NCBI GenBank assembly: GCA_900541415.1
Contig: UQJP01000004.1
Span: 1-64,000, forward strand
DNA length: 64,000 nt
Source of the DNA: an uncultured Odoribacter sp.
Lineage (GTDB): Bacteria; Bacteroidota; Bacteroidia; Bacteroidales; Marinifilaceae
Reading direction: 5' to 3'
Under the pieces are notes generated by a model. That model ran no database searches. It was not told the DNA's origin and saw nothing but the letters and a program-made list of their open reading frames with translations. The position numbers were made by a program, and so were the translations under genes. This document shows positions 31,876 through 41,505 of the stretch, in pieces. Each line of letters opens with the position of its first letter. Within the stretch, counting starts at the first letter, position 1.

Positions 31876-32011
31876 GTAATAAATCTGTTGTTTTCTTCTT
31901 TTTTTCTCTTCTTTTGATATATTTGTATAAAAGTAGTCCGGTTGTCCGGGCGTTGCTTTATGAGCATGGCTGTGCCGGAAGAATGAAGACAAACAGGATA
32001 AAAGATTGACT

Positions 32012-33301
32012 ATGAAATATAATTGTTTCTTGTCGGGAAGTAAATGGTTACTGCTGGTGGGATTGTTGGGGCTGTTGTGGGCTTGCAGCGATGACGATAA
32101 GCCCGCTTCTTTGCGCCTGGTGCAGGAGGTTTCAGAAGTCCAGCGGTTTACCTGGGGAGAATCCCATAGTTACGCCATTACCAGTGAGCATGTGGATAAG
32201 TTTATCATTACCGCCAAACCGAGGGGGTGGATCGTGACTGTCGATGAAGAGGCGATCAGAATCACCGCTCCCCGGACGATTTCGGGAGTGGAAGGGACGA
32301 CGGGGGAAGTGGTTGTTACGGCTTCCAGCCGGAAGGGAGAAAATCCTGTGATAACGATACGGGTAGAAATACCTACTTCGGCTATTATCGATTTGAGCCG
32401 CCCTGCGCTTTTCGACGATTCGGAAGTATTGCTGGCGGTGAGTGCTGCCGGAGATACTTTGGCGGAAGTATGCCGGGAATATGTGAGGCGGGACAGTGTG
32501 TCCGTGGGACAGGGGATTCGCGCCGTGGTGGTTTATTTATATGATCCCGCAGCGAAGGCTTTTAAGAGAGGATTTATTGCAACCAATGGCGGAGCGGTGG
32601 ACCACGACGGGAAAAATTACCAGGGAGCGTCGGTAGGACCTTTGCAGGTGGTTTATGTGGTGGAGGGTGTTTGTACCGGATCGGGAAATTACGAGGGTGT
32701 TCCCGTAGCCCGCCTAATCCCACAGACGGTGGATGATGTGGAAGGAAACCGTTATGGTGTGGTAAAAGTGGGGGCGCAATATTGGATGCGTGAAAATTTG
32801 CGAACTCTGACTTATCGTGACGGAAGTGCCATCGGTAGCGATGCTTCCTGGTATAAAGATATGAATGTGGATGTAGCTTCGTCCGCTAAATTAAAGAAAA
32901 TGTTCGGGGCGGGCTATACTTATACGGCTGCCCGGAATGAGGCGTTAGCCCCTCAGGGGTGGCGGGCTGCGAGGGATGCGGATTGGCTTACGCTGGAACG
33001 CTTTTTAAGAATGAGCGAAAGCGACCTTTATTCGGACGGGGCTGGCAGAGGCGAAGGATTAGCCGTTTATTTGAAGTCGGAAGGCGATGAATGGGCGAAT
33101 AAAGGAGCAGGTTCGAATTTAACCGGATTGGGTTTTACTCCGGGGGGAGCCACTAATAATGCGATTATGATTAATGCTTATTTGTGGTCGGTTTCTTCGG
33201 ACAGGGCTTATTTCCGTTTACTGAGCAGTTCCACTTCGTTTATTTTAAGGAGATTCGATAGTTTTCCGCGTATAAACGTCCGTTGTGTGCGTGAGAATTA
33301 A
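32012..33301 (+). CDS. FISUMP-domain lipoprotein
   Basis: A 429-residue exported lipoprotein; ATG 32012 gives MKYNCFLSGSKWLLLVGLLG and the lipobox LWAC (a TTG 6 bp upstream is ignored). Residues about 30-125 form a BACON-like or DUF5003-like beta domain (FTWGESHSYAIT, ITAKPRGWIVTVDEEAIRIT), a middle domain follows, and residues about 245-429 are a Fibrobacter-succinogenes-major-paralogous (FISUMP) domain: VVKVGAQYWMRENLRTLTY, APQGWRAARDADWLTLERFL, LTGLGFTPGG, LWSVSSD and INVRCVREN. Such proteins are usually surface-exposed and may bind polysaccharide or host ligands; the ligand is unknown. A long bidirectional hairpin follows. Confidence 0.88.
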   Translation: MKYNCFLSGSKWLLLVGLLGLLWACSDDDKPASLRLVQEVSEVQRFTWGESHSYAITSEHVDKFIITAKPRGWIVTVDEEAIRITAPRTISGVEGTTGEVVVTASSRKGENPVITIRVEIPTSAIIDLSRPALFDDSEVLLAVSAAGDTLAEVCREYVRRDSVSVGQGIRAVVVYLYDPAAKAFKRGFIATNGGAVDHDGKNYQGASVGPLQVVYVVEGVCTGSGNYEGVPVARLIPQTVDDVEGNRYGVVKVGAQYWMRENLRTLTYRDGSAIGSDASWYKDMNVDVASSAKLKKMFGAGYTYTAARNEALAPQGWRAARDADWLTLERFLRMSESDLYSDGAGRGEGLAVYLKSEGDEWANKGAGSNLTGLGFTPGGATNNAIMINAYLWSVSSDRAYFRLLSSSTSFILRRFDSFPRINVRCVREN

Positions 33302-33356
33302 AAACCCGACCTTTTTCCCGAACATCTTACTGCCGGGAAAAAGGTCGGGTTTATAG
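33301..33356. terminator. Bidirectional terminator between convergent genes
   Basis: Perfect 19-bp stem (arms 33302-33320 and 33334-33352, 13-nt loop), GC-rich with flanking A and T runs, between the FISUMP gene and the alpha-amylase gene. Confidence 0.9.
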
Positions 33357-33383
33357 GGAATATCATGTGGATTAAAAAGAAAA

Positions 33384-34829
33384 TCAATCCTTTTTCACCC
33401 ATACGGCTAATTTTCCTCCGGACACGGGGAATTTACCGTTTCCCTGTTCGTCGATCGTAACTTCTTCTTTCCGGTTTCCGGTGATCTCATGCCAGATTTC
33501 TCCTTGGTGGCGTTCTCCCACGTTCATCACTTTATCGCCGTCCTCTCCGTTCGAAAGCAATACGGCGACACCTGAGCCCGGATGTTTATCGTCCCCTGTA
33601 CGGGTGAAGCCTACGGTGTTCGGGTGGTCGAAATAATTGTTTTGTTCTCCGAAGGCATATTTTTTCCGGGCATCCAGCAGGATGTCCAAAATCATCCGGT
33701 GGGGTGACTTTTTTCCTTTCACTCCATAGTAGTCACCATAGAAAATGCAGGGGTATCCTTCTTTCATAAGTAAAATCAAGCCATAAGCAAGGGGTTTGAA
33801 CCAGTCCTTCACCTGCGATTCCAGAGAACTGTTTTTCTGGGAATCGTGGTTGTCCACGAAAGTGACCGCCAATGCCGGGTGATCGGTTACCAGCGTATCG
33901 GTCAGCAATTGGCTCAGGTCGTAGTCCCTGCCTTTTTGGGAGGTCTGAAACATATTGTAGTGTAGGGGCACATCGAACAAATCGACTTCATATTCCACCT
34001 GATTTAAATATTCGTCCAGCGAATCCTTGTCGTTTTTCCAGTATTCCCCCACTGCGTAGAATTGTTGGCCGCGTTCGCTTCTCACCGCTTCGAGGAAGTG
34101 TTTTATAAATTGGTCGTTGATGTGCTTGATGGCATCGAGGCGCATTCCGTCGAAATTAAATTCTTTGGAAACCCAGATGCCCCATCGTTTCATTTCCTCG
34201 ACCACTTCGGGATGGTCAAAATCAATATCGGCGAACATGAGGAAATCGTAATTCCCGTTTTCGCCGTCCACCCCTTCGCTCCAGGCTTTATTTTCACCTA
34301 AAATCTGGTAGATGCCTTTTTTTCCGTTGGCGTTGTTATAGTCCGTTCCGGAGAAATGATACCAATGCCATTGGAAATCAGAGTATTTGCCTTTTCTGCC
34401 CGGAAAATTGAAGCCTGTCCAGCCCTCGATCTCGTAAGGTTCGCTGATGTCTTCCTCCCTCTGGTCGGGATTGACTTCTTTCGCCATGAATTTTTCGGTA
34501 TAGTCGGCTCCCGCCTTATGATTCATCACAGCGTCGAGATAAACGTTGATCTGGTTTTTGTGCAGTTCTTCGATCATCTCCTGTAATTCCTGGCGTGTGC
34601 CGTATTTTGTACGGATTGTTTCCTTTTGGTTGAATTCCCCTAAATCGTACAGGTCGTATATGCCATACCCTTCGTCATCCTGTTTCCGGGCTTTATAGGC
34701 TGGTGGAATCCACACGGCCGTCACCCCGACTTCATGTAGATGGGCGGCGTCCGCTTTCAGTTGTTTCCAAAGATTGCCATCGTTGGGTAGATTCCATTCA
34801 AAATATTGCATCATCACTCCGTTTTTCAT
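33384..34829 (-). CDS. Alpha-amylase (GH13, cytoplasmic type)
   Basis: A 481-residue GH13 alpha-amylase without a signal peptide, resembling the GH13_5 cytosolic/Bacillus-type enzymes. Conserved regions are present in order: YLDAVMNHKAGAD (region I), GMRLDAIKHI with the nucleophile Asp, AVGEYW with the acid/base Glu, and TFVDNHDSQ with the transition-state Asp. The N-terminal GVMMQYFEWNLPNDG and C-terminal VWVKKD strands match the family. It should cut alpha-1,4 links in glycogen or imported maltooligosaccharides. A divergent alpha-glucosidase gene begins 195 bp away, so the pair probably forms a small alpha-glucan module. Confidence 0.95.
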   Translation of the reverse strand: MKNGVMMQYFEWNLPNDGNLWKQLKADAAHLHEVGVTAVWIPPAYKARKQDDEGYGIYDLYDLGEFNQKETIRTKYGTRQELQEMIEELHKNQINVYLDAVMNHKAGADYTEKFMAKEVNPDQREEDISEPYEIEGWTGFNFPGRKGKYSDFQWHWYHFSGTDYNNANGKKGIYQILGENKAWSEGVDGENGNYDFLMFADIDFDHPEVVEEMKRWGIWVSKEFNFDGMRLDAIKHINDQFIKHFLEAVRSERGQQFYAVGEYWKNDKDSLDEYLNQVEYEVDLFDVPLHYNMFQTSQKGRDYDLSQLLTDTLVTDHPALAVTFVDNHDSQKNSSLESQVKDWFKPLAYGLILLMKEGYPCIFYGDYYGVKGKKSPHRMILDILLDARKKYAFGEQNNYFDHPNTVGFTRTGDDKHPGSGVAVLLSNGEDGDKVMNVGERHQGEIWHEITGNRKEEVTIDEQGNGKFPVSGGKLAVWVKKD

Positions 34830-35023
34830 AGCTTCATTTTTTTAGTTTGTTTTATTAAAACGGAATTGATTGCGCAGAAGGTGTAAATAAAATTATAAAT
34901 TATGTCAATGTAGGTGTAATCATTGTGCGCCGGAAACAGAGGATCGGGAAATGGCATCCCGGAAAGCGTAACCCATCGGTCGCCATAACGTTATAAATAG
35001 ATAATCCAAAACGATAAAATACC

Positions 35024-36709
35024 ATGAAACAAGAACGAATCTGGTGGAAAGAGGCGGTGGTTTACCAAATCTATCCCCGTAGTTTTCAGGATAGCGACGG
35101 CGACGGAGTGGGAGATTTGAGGGGTATCATTTCCCGGCTGAATTATATCAAGGGGCTGGGGGTGGATGTCGTTTGGCTGAATCCTATTTTTGAATCTCCA
35201 AATAAAGACAATGGATATGACATCAGCGATTATCGGGCGATCATGGCAGAGTGCGGCAACATGGACGATTTCGACGAGTTGCTGCGTGAAGTGCATGCAC
35301 GCGGACTGAAGTTAGTGCTCGACCTGGTGGTGAATCACACCAGCGATCAACACCGTTGGTTTATGGAAGCCCGGCAGTCGCGGGAAAATCCTTATTATGA
35401 ATATTATCACTGGTGGCCGGAAGAAAAAGGCAAGCCTCCTTTCCGTCCCAGTTATTTCGAGGCAAGCGCCTGGCGGTATAACCGGAAAACCCATTCTTAC
35501 TATTTACATTATTTTTCCCGCGAACAACCCGACCTGAACTGGGAAAATCCGAATGTGAGGCAGGAAATCTACGATATGATGCGCTTCTGGCTGGATAAGG
35601 GGATCGATGGTTTCCGGATGGATTCCATTCCGCTGATTTCAAAAGACCCTTCGTTTCCGAAAGTCGATAAAAGGAAGTGGCCGGGTGTTTTTCCCTATTA
35701 TGCCCACGGGCCTCATTTGCATGACTACCTGCATGAAATGAACCGGGAAGTCCTGTCCCGTTATCCTATTATGACGGTGGGAGAAGGCTCTGCCCTGAAT
35801 GCGGAGGATGTGACACCGTTCGTCCGGCCGGAACGGGAGGAATTGGATATGGTGTATGGCTTCGGGCCTTCGGAAGTGAGGAATTATTCGAAACCGGATT
35901 CTCCCGACACGGGTATCGAGTACAGTCTTTTGGCTCTGAAACGGATGTTTACGCAATGGGATAAGGCGGTGGCGGACGGCTGGCCTTCTATTTATCTGGG
36001 GAATCACGATCAGGCGCGTATGGTTTCGCGTTTCGGCAGTGATTTGCCGGAGTTCAGGGAAGTGTCGGCACGCTTGCTGGCCACTTTTCTGCTGACAATG
36101 CGGGGAACTCCCTATTGGTATGCCGGGGATGAAATCGGGATGTCGAATGCCGGATTCAGAAAGATTGAGGATTATAATGATATTGCCACCCGCAATCAAT
36201 TTGCCCGGCTTAAAAGGGGAAAGGGGGATTTAGAAGCTTTTCTGAGCGAGCAGGGGCGTGTGTCGCGCGATAACGCCCGAACTCCTTTCCAATGGGATAA
36301 TAAGTTGCATGCCGGATTCACCACCGGAACCCCCTGGTTGAAAGTGAATGATAATTATCCGCAGGTGAATGTGGCAGCCGAGGAAAGGGATCCCGGTTCC
36401 GTGCTGAACTATTTCCGGAAACTGATTGCTTTTCGAAAAGCGAACCTGGGTTTAGCCTATGGGGATTATACGTTGCTCGACGAAGATAATCCTTTTGTAT
36501 ACAGTTATCTGCGGACAGGAGAGGCTCAACGCTTCCTGATAATGTTGAATTTTACGCCTAAACTCGGAACAGCCCGGTTGGATTTGGAATTGGACGGAGC
36601 GCAGGTGGCCGTGAATAATTACGGGCAGGAAGGTTTGAAATTAAAAGGAAAACAGGTGGAGCTACGGCCTTTTGAAGCTATGGTCGTGAATTTACACCCT
36701 GAAAAATGA
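35024..36709 (+). CDS. Alpha-glucosidase / oligo-1,6-glucosidase (GH13)
   Basis: A 561-residue GH13 enzyme of the oligo-1,6-glucosidase/MalL group, without signal peptide. It starts with the hallmark WWKEAVVYQIYPRSFQDSDG; later come LDLVVNHTSDQH, GFRMDSIPLI (nucleophile Asp), MTVGEGSAL (acid/base Glu), LGNHDQARMVSRFG and the RDNARTPFQWD stretch of the family. It releases glucose from the non-reducing ends of short alpha-glucans, completing digestion by the neighbouring amylase. The usual length is 550-570. No transporter or SusC/D pair is close by. A hairpin terminator follows at 36730. Confidence 0.96.
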   Translation: MKQERIWWKEAVVYQIYPRSFQDSDGDGVGDLRGIISRLNYIKGLGVDVVWLNPIFESPNKDNGYDISDYRAIMAECGNMDDFDELLREVHARGLKLVLDLVVNHTSDQHRWFMEARQSRENPYYEYYHWWPEEKGKPPFRPSYFEASAWRYNRKTHSYYLHYFSREQPDLNWENPNVRQEIYDMMRFWLDKGIDGFRMDSIPLISKDPSFPKVDKRKWPGVFPYYAHGPHLHDYLHEMNREVLSRYPIMTVGEGSALNAEDVTPFVRPEREELDMVYGFGPSEVRNYSKPDSPDTGIEYSLLALKRMFTQWDKAVADGWPSIYLGNHDQARMVSRFGSDLPEFREVSARLLATFLLTMRGTPYWYAGDEIGMSNAGFRKIEDYNDIATRNQFARLKRGKGDLEAFLSEQGRVSRDNARTPFQWDNKLHAGFTTGTPWLKVNDNYPQVNVAAEERDPGSVLNYFRKLIAFRKANLGLAYGDYTLLDEDNPFVYSYLRTGEAQRFLIMLNFTPKLGTARLDLELDGAQVAVNNYGQEGLKLKGKQVELRPFEAMVVNLHPEK

Positions 36710-36729
36710 CGATTTGTTGGCGATTCATG

Positions 36730-36774
36730 TGCGGCGAAGGAAAAAATGATTTTATACTTCGCCGCATTGTTTTT
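36730..36774 (+). terminator. Terminator of the alpha-glucosidase gene
   Basis: 10-bp stem TGCGGCGAAG/CTTCGCCGCA (36730-36739 and 36758-36767) followed by a T-rich run. Confidence 0.8.
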
Positions 36775-36792
36775 CTGCATGGCGGATTTTTC

Positions 36793-36800
36793 TAAATTTG
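36793..36800 (+). promoter_or_regulatory. -7 promoter box of the SNF2 helicase gene
   Basis: TAAATTTG, 32 bp before the chosen start at 36833, with ATTG 23 bp upstream. Because it falls inside a longer open frame, it argues that the upstream ATG at 36746 is not used. Confidence 0.6.
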
Positions 36801-36832
36801 CACCCCCTGTTTCAGCAACAGGACGACAGATC

Positions 36833-39820
36833 ATGGAACCTATTATTTTTACTTTATCCTACGAGAAGAAATGGATGTGCTGGATGGTGTATGCCAGTCC
36901 GGCAAAGGATGCCGGGGATTTTTTCCTGACTTCGGGAAGATATACCGGGGAGGAGGATATGGAGGTGCTTCCTGCTGTAAAGAAAATCGCAGCCCTTATT
37001 CGTAAGTACGATTCTTCGGCCCTGTATCAGCAATTTGGCCGGAAGAAATATAAAGATGAACGCCTGTTCCTGCAAAAGACGGACGAGGCTTATATCCGGG
37101 AACATATTCAACCCTATATCGAGAAATATGTTGCTCGGGTGCTGGATGAATTGACCGCATCCGGATTGCCTTTGTTTATGCGGGGAAACAGGTTGGATAA
37201 TTTTTATAAGAACGAACGTATTTTTTTACAGCCGGGCAAGCTCCGGGCTTTGCTGAGATTTGAGCGTAACGGTGATTATACGCGTTATGTGTTACGGCTG
37301 GCCGACGGGGAGCGTATTTTTTATCCCGGTGATTATGCATTGAAGATTCTTACCCGTTTCCCTTGCCGGATTCTTTTAGGGAGGCAATTGTTCCGTTTTC
37401 AGGATGATTTCGACGGGCAGAGGCTTTTGCCGTTTCTGCAAAAACGCGAGGTGCTGATTCCGAAGACGAAAGAGGCGGAATATTTCCGGAAATTTATTTT
37501 AAAGAATATCCGGCAGGAAGAGATCGAAGTGCAGGGATTCGAAGTGATTGTGAGGGAGGTGGAAAAAAGTGCGGAATTGTCGTTGGAACAAGAGGTGTTT
37601 GCCATGCCTGTGTTGGCGCTGGAGTTTTGTTACGGCAAGCAGCGCATTCCTGCCTGGTCTTCGCGCAAAGTGCTGGTGGAACTTTGTACGGACGGTGATT
37701 CTTATGCTTTCTATAAAGTGAACCGCGATATGGAGTGGGAACGGCAGCAGATGGAAAAATTGTCCGCATTGGGACTTGTGGAGCAGGGGGAAGGCTGTTT
37801 CCGGGTGGAAGGGATTGGGTGGGAGTTATATGCAGGGAGCCGGGATACGGCGGAAGACCGGAAACAACCGGAAGAGGAAACCGGATGGGTTTGGGAGAAA
37901 ACCGTGGATTGGGTGCGGGAACATTTGCAGGAGTTACGGGAGCTGGGGATTGGTTTTACCCAGAAGTCCCTGCGCAGGAAATTCTATACAGGTGGCTGGA
38001 ATGTGGAATATTCCGAGCAGGAAATCCCGGATTGGTTTCAATTGCGTGCCGAGGTGGTGTTGCCGGACGGACGGCGTATTCCCCTGATCCGTTTCCGGGA
38101 CTGTATTTTGGCCGGGAAGCGGGAGTATGTGCTGGATGACGGAACTGTTTTTCTGATTCCCGAGGAGTGGTTCGCCGTCTATGCCGATGTGCTTTTGTTC
38201 GCTCAGGCTAAAGGAAATGTATTGTTTTTGCATAAAAGCCAATATACTTTGCTGAAACAGCTTCCGGGGTTGCCCGGTCAGACCGGAGATAACGGCGGAC
38301 AGGGAGAAAAATGGACTTTACCCGATGGGTTGAGGGCGGAGTTACGCCCCTACCAGCGCGAAGGCTACGAATGGCTGTACGGGCTTTACCGGAATCAGCT
38401 GGGCGGTTGCCTGGCAGACGATATGGGGTTGGGGAAGACGTTACAGACCATTGCTTTGTTGTTGAAATACAAGCAGGAAGGAGTGAGGGTGACGGCGTCC
38501 CGGAAAGTGACGGATGCAGGGGTGCAGTTAAGCCTTTTTGATGTGGCGGCAGAACGGGAAAAAGCGTCGCAACCTGTGGGAAATCCCGAATTTCATACGA
38601 ATTTAGTGGTTGTTCCTGCTTCGCTGGTGCATAATTGGCGGAATGAGTTCAGGAAATTTGCCCCTCAGTTGAGCGTGACGATTTATGCCGGGCAAAATCG
38701 ATTGGATTTACGTCCTTATTTGCAGCGTTCGGATGTGGTGATCGTAACCTACCACACCCTGCGCAACGATATAGATTATTTATCCCGGCTGTCTTTCGGG
38801 TTTGTTATTGCCGACGAAGCCCAGACGTTGAAAAATCCCGGTTCGCAAATACATCAGGCCGTGTTGCGGATTCGGGGCAAATGGTTTATAGCCCTGTCCG
38901 GGACGCCCGTTGAAAATTCATTGAGCGACCTGTGGGCGATTATGAATTTGGTTAACCGGAATATGCTGGGAACGCATCATTTTTTCAAGGCTCATTTTAT
39001 TCGTCCGATTTTGGCGGATGTGGAGGGGCGGATGAGTGTCGCTCTCCGGAAACTGATTGCCCCTTATATTTTGAGGCGTACGAAAGAGGAGGTGCTTGCG
39101 GAACTTCCGGAACTGACATCCGAACTGGTAGTTTGCGAGCCGGAGGAGACCCAGCAGAAAATGTATGAGGAAGAGCAGTCGCGGGTGAGGAATTATATTC
39201 TTGGAAAACGGGAAAGGCAGGAGGAATTACGCAGCGATTTCATGGTGCTGAAAGCCCTGATCCGCTTGCGGCAGATTGCCAATCATCCACGTTTGGTGGA
39301 ACCGGAATATTCCGGGGATTCCGGAAAATTCAGGGAGGTATTCCGGATGTTGGGGGAAGTGATCGGTGCAGGGCATAAAGTGCTGGTATTTTCGTCATTT
39401 GTGAAATATCTGAATTTGGTTGCGGAAGAGGTGGAACACCGGGGATGGAGGTATGCGATGTTGACGGGGGCGACTGCTGACCGCGAGCAGGAAATCCGGC
39501 GTTTTGCTTCGGATAAAGCCTGTAAGTTGTTTTTAATTTCCCTGAAAGCCGGAGGGGTGGGGCTGAACCTGACGGAGGCGGATTATGTTTTTATCCTTGA
39601 TCCCTGGTGGAATTTGGCGGCGGAGAATCAGGCCGTGGGACGCGCTCACCGCATGGGACAGAAACAGGCGGTTTTTGTGTACCGTTTTATCACGGCAGGG
39701 ACGTTGGAAGAAAAGATTTTAGCGATTCAACAGCGCAAGCAACGTTTGGCGGATGCTGTTGTGGGAGTTTCAGCCGCTGTGCCGTTGAACGACGAAGAGT
39801 TACTGGAAGCATTGAGTTAG
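36833..39820 (+). CDS. SNF2-family DEAD/DEAH ATPase (Swi2/Snf2 helicase-like)
   Basis: A 995-residue Swi2/Snf2 ATPase. The ATG at 36833 (MEPIIFTLSYEKKW) is chosen over one at 36746 because a promoter box and a terminator stem of the previous gene lie between them. Residues about 1-480 are an N-terminal region with no recognised domain. The ATPase starts at LRPYQREGYEWLYGLYRNQL, then ADDMGLGKTLQTI (Walker A), VIADEAQTLKNPGSQ (DEAQ box), ALSGTPVENSL and, in the second lobe, LFLISLKAGGVGLNLTEADY and QAVGRAHRMGQ. The likely job is remodelling of protein-nucleic acid complexes such as stalled RNA polymerase, as for RapA-like enzymes, but bacterial SNF2 proteins vary. Confidence 0.92.
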   Translation: MEPIIFTLSYEKKWMCWMVYASPAKDAGDFFLTSGRYTGEEDMEVLPAVKKIAALIRKYDSSALYQQFGRKKYKDERLFLQKTDEAYIREHIQPYIEKYVARVLDELTASGLPLFMRGNRLDNFYKNERIFLQPGKLRALLRFERNGDYTRYVLRLADGERIFYPGDYALKILTRFPCRILLGRQLFRFQDDFDGQRLLPFLQKREVLIPKTKEAEYFRKFILKNIRQEEIEVQGFEVIVREVEKSAELSLEQEVFAMPVLALEFCYGKQRIPAWSSRKVLVELCTDGDSYAFYKVNRDMEWERQQMEKLSALGLVEQGEGCFRVEGIGWELYAGSRDTAEDRKQPEEETGWVWEKTVDWVREHLQELRELGIGFTQKSLRRKFYTGGWNVEYSEQEIPDWFQLRAEVVLPDGRRIPLIRFRDCILAGKREYVLDDGTVFLIPEEWFAVYADVLLFAQAKGNVLFLHKSQYTLLKQLPGLPGQTGDNGGQGEKWTLPDGLRAELRPYQREGYEWLYGLYRNQLGGCLADDMGLGKTLQTIALLLKYKQEGVRVTASRKVTDAGVQLSLFDVAAEREKASQPVGNPEFHTNLVVVPASLVHNWRNEFRKFAPQLSVTIYAGQNRLDLRPYLQRSDVVIVTYHTLRNDIDYLSRLSFGFVIADEAQTLKNPGSQIHQAVLRIRGKWFIALSGTPVENSLSDLWAIMNLVNRNMLGTHHFFKAHFIRPILADVEGRMSVALRKLIAPYILRRTKEEVLAELPELTSELVVCEPEETQQKMYEEEQSRVRNYILGKRERQEELRSDFMVLKALIRLRQIANHPRLVEPEYSGDSGKFREVFRMLGEVIGAGHKVLVFSSFVKYLNLVAEEVEHRGWRYAMLTGATADREQEIRRFASDKACKLFLISLKAGGVGLNLTEADYVFILDPWWNLAAENQAVGRAHRMGQKQAVFVYRFITAGTLEEKILAIQQRKQRLADAVVGVSAAVPLNDEELLEALS

Positions 39821-39969
39821 GAGTGGATTCTCTTGTTTTTCAGTGTTTTTCATAGACTGGGAACTTTAAGGATGTCCGGATTTAGAGAAACTGTTTTTTG
39901 GTTTCTTCGGAAAAAAGTGTATCTTTACAGAATTATTGATTTAAGCAGGCTGAGAGAGCCATATATTTG

Positions 39970-41241
39970 ATGACATTTGAAAATTTGAATTTGATAAAGC
40001 CTATTCTTGAGGCTTTACAACAGGAGGGGTATGAAACACCGACGCCGATTCAGGCGAAAGCAATTCCAATCGTTTTAGCAGGAAAAGATTTATTAGGTTG
40101 CGCGCAGACAGGGACAGGGAAAACTGCCGCTTTCTCGATACCTATTTTACAGCATTTATCTGGCCGGGATTTACCTGCCGGACGCCGCGCGATTAAGGCG
40201 CTGGTGCTGACGCCAACCCGGGAACTCGCCATTCAGATCGGCGAAAGTTTCACGGCATACGGACGATATACAAAGTTAAGACATACAGTTATTTTTGGCG
40301 GGGTTTCGCAGGTTCCGCAGGTGGAAACCTTGAAGAAGGGAATCGATATTCTGGTGGCTACGCCGGGACGTTTGCTCGATTTGATTGCCCAGAAATTTAT
40401 CGATTTGCAGGCTTTGGAGTATTTTGTGCTGGATGAGGCCGACCGGATGCTGGATATGGGATTTATCCACGACATTAAACGGATTATTCCGTTGTTACCG
40501 AAAAAGAGGCAAACGTTGTTCTTTTCGGCTACGATGCCGCCAGAGATCGCCACGCTTGCCGATTCTATGCTGTATCGCCCGGAAAAAGTGGCGGTAACGC
40601 CTCCTTCCTCTACGGTGGATATGATCGAGCAGTCGGTTTATTTTGTGGAGAAAGAAGATAAAAAGAGTTTATTGATCGAATTGCTGAAAGATGCCGATAT
40701 TGGCTCGGCTTTGGTATTTTCACGCACGAAATACGGGGCGGATAAAATTGCCCGTTTCCTGAATAAGGCCGGAATTTCGGCCGATTCAATCCACGGCGAA
40801 AAGTCGCAGGGAGCCCGTCAGAAAGCCTTGTCGAATTTCAAGGGACACCGCATTAAAGTGCTGGTGGCTACCGATATTGCGGCCAGGGGGATCGATGTGG
40901 ACGAACTGAGTCATGTGTTCAATAACGATTTGCCCAATGTGCCTGAAACTTATGTACACCGGATCGGACGTACGGGACGTGCCGGGCACAGCGGTGTGGC
41001 CGTTTCGTTTTGCAGTGCGGAGGAGCGGCCTTTGCTGAAAGATATTCAGAAGTTGATCGGCAAAAATATTCCGGTGGTGGAAGACCATGCTTTTATTTCA
41101 GAAGCGGGTATTGCCGCCCAAAAGGAAGCCGAAGATCAGTTGAAAGCTAAAGCGAAGGAGAATAAGACTTTCCGGGGAAGCCGTGCCAATGGGGATTTCT
41201 GGCGTCGCCGGAAACGTGAAACCGCTACTAAACACGCCTGA
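39970..41241 (+). CDS. DEAD-box RNA helicase (RhlE type)
   Basis: A 423-residue RNA helicase. ATG 39970 (MTFENLNLIKPILEALQQEG) gives the Q-motif region GYETPTPIQAKAIP. Motif I AQTGTGKTA, motif Ib TPTREL, motif II DEAD (VLDEADRMLDMGF), motif III SAT, motif V ARGIDVDELSHV and motif VI HRIGRTGRAG are all intact. The short, basic C-terminal tail (KENKTFRGSRANGDFWRRRK) fits RhlE, which acts in ribosome assembly and RNA decay. It is a single gene between the SNF2 gene and the topoisomerase operon. Confidence 0.96.
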   Translation: MTFENLNLIKPILEALQQEGYETPTPIQAKAIPIVLAGKDLLGCAQTGTGKTAAFSIPILQHLSGRDLPAGRRAIKALVLTPTRELAIQIGESFTAYGRYTKLRHTVIFGGVSQVPQVETLKKGIDILVATPGRLLDLIAQKFIDLQALEYFVLDEADRMLDMGFIHDIKRIIPLLPKKRQTLFFSATMPPEIATLADSMLYRPEKVAVTPPSSTVDMIEQSVYFVEKEDKKSLLIELLKDADIGSALVFSRTKYGADKIARFLNKAGISADSIHGEKSQGARQKALSNFKGHRIKVLVATDIAARGIDVDELSHVFNNDLPNVPETYVHRIGRTGRAGHSGVAVSFCSAEERPLLKDIQKLIGKNIPVVEDHAFISEAGIAAQKEAEDQLKAKAKENKTFRGSRANGDFWRRRKRETATKHA

Positions 41242-41369
41242 TGACAGGAGTGTTGGCGGCTATTTAACGATTTGATTTTTAGTCGGTTTTGGGTTCTGGA
41301 TTGGATTCAGACCTGAAAACGCAAGATCGAAAAAGGATAGCCGTATGAAAGTGGAATAAGAGGATTTAT

Positions 41370-41420
41370 ATAGCCTGTTCCGGATTTGTTTCCGGGCAGG
41401 TTATTTTATTTTTTTCCCTG
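41370..41420 (+). terminator. Imperfect hairpin terminator before parE
   Basis: Stem of about 15 positions with several G-T pairs (ATAGCCTGTTCCGGA against TCCGGGCAGGTTAT) followed by a T-rich run. Confidence 0.6.
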
Positions 41421-41471
41421 TTCTCCGCCACAAAATGCCCGGAAAAATATTTTTGTGGTGCTGTTTTTTTT

Positions 41472-41479
41472 TAACTTTG
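41472..41479 (+). promoter_or_regulatory. -7 promoter box of parE-parC
   Basis: TAACTTTG, 26 bp before the parE start; a TTTG occurs 16 bp upstream, shorter than the usual spacing. Confidence 0.5.
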
Positions 41480-41505
41480 CAAAGCATGTAGAAAATGTAT
41501 AAAAC

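Noticed and set aside
36746..36832. N-terminal extension of the SNF2 helicase from ATG 36746
   Set aside because: The segment contains a terminator stem and the promoter box of the gene, so the ATG at 36833 is more likely.
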